From Lithospermum erythrorhizon (Eukaryota; Streptophyta; Magnoliopsida; Boraginales; Boraginaceae): DNA of 64,000 nucleotides. The notes under the pieces were generated by a model, which saw only the letters and a list, made by a program, of their open reading frames with translations, was not told where the DNA came from and ran no database searches. Below, piece by piece: positions 59,646-64,000 of the stretch. The stretch spans positions 62,001 to 126,000 of the forward strand of contig JADFUC010000257.1 in the NCBI GenBank assembly GCA_019722365.1, in the 5' to 3' direction. Positions within the stretch are counted from its first letter, which is position 1. Each line of letters begins with the position of its first letter. The position numbers and the translations under genes are program-made.

Positions 59646-61052
59646 ATGGGCTCACAAATCCTGAAAATTTCACCATTTGCTGCATCAAGAACCTTGATTT
59701 TCAGGTCCACACCTTCTCCAAAATTCACATCAAAACCACTCTCAGTTTCATCAAAATTCATCACTCAAAGCTTTTGCTTAAGGGGTTTTGGTGGGTTGGT
59801 TGTTGATCATCAGACAAAGAGAAGATTTAGAGGCACTGTTTCAATGGCTTCAAATGGTGGGTCAGTTCAGAAAACTGAGGAAGAGTGGCGTGCTATTTTA
59901 TCTCCTGAACAATTCCACATTCTTAGGCAGAAAGGCACAGAGTAATGCTTATTTTTTTTCAAGATTTAATCCTTTTTGGATTTATATATACTGATGATTG
60001 TTTAATTGGTAGTTTAGAGCACAAACGTCCTATTCATATAGCTGACTCGACTCCACTTAGCGGATAAGGCTTGGTTTGGTAGTTTGGTTTGTGTGTGCCA
60101 AATTGGTTATTAGTAAGTTGCTCAAGTTGCTTTTTCAAGATGCAATCATTTTGTATTTATTTATATTGATGCTTGTTTAATTGGTAGTTTGATTTGTGCA
60201 AGCCAGATTGGTTATTAGTAAGTTGCTCAAGTTGGCTTTTCAATATTCAATCTTTGTGGATTTGTTTATTGATGCTTGTTTAATTGTATGTATTGGTAGT
60301 TTGGTAGTTTGATTTGTGCAAGCCAGATTGGTTATTAGTAAGTTGCTCAAGTTTTGCTTTTTCAAGATTCAATCTTTTGGATTTACTTATACTGATGCTT
60401 GTTTAATCCTCACAGTATGCAACTTGGATGTATGATTCAACGTATCAAGATGCTATATTTTTTTTGATAGATGGATTTTGTTACTATAGTATTATTGATT
60501 TATAGAAAGCAGCAATACATAGATTTCTCTTTGGTGTAGAGTCTACTCTTGGGACTGTTAACCTTTATGCAAGCTCCAATCATCAGTTAACATTCACATA
60601 TGAAAATATGGTTATTCATGTGTTTACTTATCTAAAATACTATACAGGTATCCAGGCACCGGAGAATACAACAAGTTGTATGATGATGGTATCTACAAAT
60701 GTGCCGGTTGTGAAACTCCTCTTTACAAATCGACTACCAAGTTCAACTCCGGGTGTGGATGGCCAGCATTCTATGAAGGCTTCCCTGGAGCCATAAACCG
60801 AACAGTGAGCCCCCAACTCCATATTTCTCTGTTCTTGAATAAATCGTATTGTCCACTCCAATCAACTGTATTCTTGATGCTTTTCAGGCCGATCCTGATG
60901 GAAGGAGGATAGAAATCACCTGTGCAGCTTGTGGAGGACATCTAGGTCATGTTTTTAAAGGTGAAGGATTCCCTACACCAACAGATGAACGCCACTGTGT
61001 CAATAGCGTTTCCTTGAAGTTTGCCCCTGCAAATGCCGATGCTTCCAACTAA
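59646..61052 (+). CDS. MSRB2: Plastidial methionine-R-sulfoxide reductase B (MSRB2-type)
   Basis: Exons 59646-59941, 60648-60804 and 60888-61052 join in phase to 205 residues. The enzyme reduces methionine-R-sulfoxide in proteins, repairing oxidative damage in chloroplasts. The N-terminus ([19 protein letters not shown]) is a Ser/Arg-rich transit peptide. The SelR domain has two zinc CxxC pairs (CAGC at 117-120 and CAAC at 163-166), the catalytic Cys188 in [13 protein letters not shown], and Cys135 in NSGCGWPAF as resolving Cys. Having two redox Cys places it with the MSRB2 type, which is recycled by thioredoxin, rather than the one-Cys MSRB1 type. A competing ATG in another frame (59561) makes no sense with the later exons. 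Intron 1 carries a tandem repeat. Confidence 0.94.
59950..60415. repeat. Tandem repeat in MSRB2 intron 1
   Basis: Three to four copies of a unit of about 110-125 bp. Landmarks: GATGCTTGTTTAATTGGTAG, GCAAGCCAGATTGGTTATTA and AGTAAGTTGCTCAAGTTG. The last two full copies are very similar, which suggests recent duplication. Confidence 0.85.
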
Positions 61053-62010
61053 ACCTTTATTGTATGATGTTGAATGTATGCCAATGGAGTTCATAATGAT
61101 CTTCAAATAATATGTAGCATAAGCTTGTCATTGTTTCAAACATTCTTGTTCAAATAAATTGTGCAAGTAGCATCACTGGCAGTAGCCAGATAATCTGGTT
61201 TAGTTCCTGGAAATACAACTACTTGTCTTCTTCTTTTTCTTATAGAAGGTCAATGTAATTACTTGTTTGTTACATGACTTATATACACATTAACATGCTC
61301 CAATACCTTTAAAAAGTTTCCCGCCTAAGCGGATTAATTGAGTCGGAAATTCGGATAGTATATAATGTTACATTTGTGATAATAAGGGGGTTGTTTCTGA
61401 ATTAATCTAAGAGTGGAATGTATTTGACATAACTTATAAGTTTCATAAAACAACTTTTTAGTTCTCAATTTTTGTTAAGCAAAAAATAATGCTAGGAGTA
61501 TAAGATTAGAAAATCCTCATTTTTTGTATTTTTGTGACAAAATCTACGGAGATGATATTCAATCTCATTTGCATAATATGTATTGGATGCTTACGTATTA
61601 AATATAATCTATATAAGGAGGAATCGAAAAGATATAAGGAGGAATCGAAAAGAGGTAGAGGATAGTTTCCAGAAAATCTAAAACTAAATCTATTCAGCCA
61701 CGTAAATGTAAACTAACAGTCAGCAGTATAGCCACAAATACCGTTAAAAGAGTATAGTAACAACACGTTATTTAGTTTTGTGTCTGAGACAGAACCTTAT
61801 ACGTTTGTTGTGAGTCACATAAATGTGGCTATTGGAAATCCTCTTTATTTCCTCTCAAAACCACCATAATTTCTGCTTCTAAAATTATAGTAATATCCAA
61901 ACTTAAGAATCCTTTTTTGTATTCATTACTTTGGTATTTATTCCTTAAGTTGCTCTTCATAATCATCATTCAATGTTTCATGCATATGTTGTTGCTTAAT
62001 GAAAGTTACC
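61053..62010. other. Intergenic between MSRB2 and KEA3
   Basis: The MSRB2 3' region and the KEA3 upstream region. A short duplication, ATATAAGGAGGAATCGAAAAG, is present twice at about 61610-61655. No gene seen. Confidence 0.55.
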
Positions 62011-63798
62011 ATGTTGGACTTTGTTGCTTGCTCTCCTAGTCCATTTAAGGTAGCAACAAGATTGTGGTCATTGATCAAATTTGTTGTCCTTATTTATGCA
62101 TACCATTTTATTAGTTAACAGAATATTGTGTGTCATAATTCCCAAAGATGGAGATTGTGGTTCCTGACATTATCTCATACTTGATTGTGTATGATGTTCT
62201 TTTGTTTTAAGCATAGTAATATTGTTCAATTTCTTGTTTTATGCAATGAGTTATGGACTTGTGCTGCAACTCAAGTTTATCAATCAATTCAAGAGTCTAA
62301 GAATGTTGCTTTCTTGCATTTTAATATACTCCATTCTTACAAATCTTTGCTTTCAGTTTCAAAATTATAGATAAGCTAGACAATTTATTTGAAGTTTTGA
62401 ACTGACTTCATCCATAACAGTTAGGTTATTTAGAATTCTGCCCCTCCTTTTGATGTACTCAATTTGCTGGAAAATTTGAATGTAATGAAACAAAATCTGC
62501 TTTGATATAATGTACTCAGTAATTATAGAGTTGTAGTCCATTGCAAGAATTATATTTCACCATGAGAGACGCTTTCTTTACAATGGTTAGATGTTATCCT
62601 ACATCTTTTCTCTGTTTTTTGCAGTACTCGCGCATTGTATATCAGGCGAGCTCTGCAAAAGTCAATTCTTTTGCTCAATGCCCCTGTAGAAGACATTTTC
62701 CCAGTGTTACTTATGCTCGAAACGAGCTGGTGCACTTGCCATCATTGTCTCTAAATCATAGGATGAGCCTTAGCCTTTCTATTTCACAAAATAGACCTAG
62801 TACATCTCCATTGTTCTTCAGTGGAAAAGGGTTATCAACAAACCATGTACATTCTCAGAGGAATGGGGTCTGTACGTATGCAGCCGCTGATATTGCTAGT
62901 GCTGTTGATGTCGTCAATGATTTAGGCCTGGACACTCTGACATTTCTAGCAGTGACTGTATTGGTTGTTCCTGCCTTTAAGCTCATCAAAGCAAGCCCGG
63001 TAAATTTTGTTTCTTTGGTTTGAAGTTAAATAATGCAGCTTCTTGTCTTGTTGGCTAGAATGGTCCTCATATCAATAATATTAAGGTGAATTTGTATAAG
63101 TATGGAACTTTTGACATAAAAATGCAGGTGTTCTTGTTTTCGCACGAGTTTTATTTTTTGTGTAAGAAAGTCTTTTTTTCCCATTCATAGAGACAGCTTC
63201 TGTTTGATTACCTAACTCACAAAGAGGAATTGTTGGTGCTAACTGCCATATTGGATGCAGATACTAGGTTTCTTCTTTGCTGGAGTCGTGCTCAATCAAT
63301 TTGGCCTGATTAGAAATCTAACAGATGTTAAGATTCTATCTGAATGGGGAATTCTGTTCCTGGTAAGCTTTACCATTTCTCCTCTTACTTTTATCTTAAA
63401 GTTTTAAGAGCTTGAATCATGTAGGATCTATATCCTTAGATGGGTCAGCCTGTCTATTGAAAATACTTGCAATAAATTTTCAGTGGACATCTACTCAATC
63501 CAAGTGGTGCAGCACTTCAATATTATTTGTATCTAGATCTCGCCGATATAAATGCTTTATATGTGTTGCAGCTTTTCGAGATGGGCTTGGAGCTTTCACT
63601 TGCACGTCTGAAAGCACTTGCAAAGTTTGCTTTTGGTATGGGATTGACTCAGGTATTCTAATGAAGTCTTATGGATGAATGAATTACAATATTCATGCGG
63701 AAACTTATAATTCTGTTTTTCTGTTGACATGAAGTCTTTCCTCACAGATGCAACTGATCCTCTTAACTCTTGGCACTGTGACGTCAATTAATTTTTGA
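62011..63798 (+). CDS. KEA3: K+ efflux antiporter 3 (KEA3), chloroplastic, 5' part
   Basis: Exons 62011-62049, 62625-62999, 63261-63362 and 63572-63652 join in phase 0. Exon 1 (MLDFVACSPSPFK) is inferred from a matching donor and phase. Exon 2 gives a long plastid transit region and then LTFLAVTVLVVPAFKLIKASP. Exons 3-4 encode ILGFFFAGVVLNQFGLIRNL and LFEMGLELSLARLKALAKFA, a near-perfect match to KEA3 monovalent cation/proton antiporter transmembrane helices. KEA3 exports H+ from the thylakoid lumen in exchange for K+ and speeds recovery from photoprotection. A possible fifth exon (63748-63798) gives MQLILLTLGTVTSIN and stops, unlike the family. So the true exon 5 may lie beyond the window, or the copy is truncated. 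C-terminal RCK domain not seen. Confidence 0.82.
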
Positions 63799-64000
63799 AT
63801 GTAGTAGTGGTACGATTCCTAGATTAGTTCATCTAAATCATTGAAGATAAAAGAGTAAAAGAAGATGTTCACAATTTTGTTACAATGGTCAAGACGATTA
63901 GAAGCTGTTCACGGTCTTCTAATTTTTTATTTTCAATTCTAAGCTCTGCACATTGATTCTGTTATGGATGGAGTTGAGTGTACACGGTCCAACAATTGTC
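63799..64000. other. Window end, KEA3 intron or flank
   Basis: No coding sequence recognised. If KEA3 is intact this is intron. Confidence 0.4.

Overview
The window is nuclear DNA of a flowering plant, almost certainly a eudicot. It is AT-rich, its genes carry many short GT-AG introns, and several products are plastid or mitochondrial. I cannot name the species. The motif TACGGAGTA (for example 17894-17902, 24920-24928, 29868-29876, and reverse at 5165-5173) and Stowaway-like repeat ends recur; I associate these with Amaranthaceae and some asterids, but that is only a hint.

Layout. The left part (1-33 kb) is gene-rich: a mitochondrial-type PPR gene (987-3493, +), a decayed MULE transposase (3960-4880, -), a GT61 glycosyltransferase (8594-10506, +), a beta carbonic anhydrase with nine exons (11368-13962, +), a secreted PELPK repeat protein (15015-16046, +), tRNA-Pro(UGG) (17461-17532, -), an MDP1-type phosphatase (17637-19168, +), a long coiled-coil protein (19583-22081, -, with a 5'UTR intron), a six-exon membrane protein with TVP15/COPI-associated features (23996-27299, -), a small plastid-type protein (28224-28721, +) and an RMD5-type RING E3 of the GID/CTLH complex (29973-31124, -).

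From 33.3 to 50.0 kb lies a nested transposon block: a Copia element on the minus strand with LTRs at both ends. It is interrupted by a solo LTR (33828-34937) and by a Gypsy element (38236-47091) flanked by the target duplication AGTTT. The right part holds HEMA1 (glutamyl-tRNA reductase, 50389-52807, -), a degenerate hAT transposon (about 54.4-58.6 kb) split by a 2.2 kb solo LTR with perfect TATAA duplications, plastidial MSRB2 (59646-61052, +) and the 5' part of KEA3 (from 62011, +), which runs off the window or is truncated.

There is no operon-like logic. Several genes do converge on the chloroplast: HEMA1 (tetrapyrrole synthesis), MSRB2 (repair of oxidised methionine), KEA3 (thylakoid K+/H+ exchange), probably the carbonic anhydrase, and the 28.2 kb gene. 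I did not find a convincing new biological system. The most unusual signals are a duplicated exon-edge cassette that makes pseudo-microexons (26.6-26.8 kb), repeated copies of the HEMA1 start region upstream of HEMA1, and a palindromic minisatellite inside the Gypsy LTRs.
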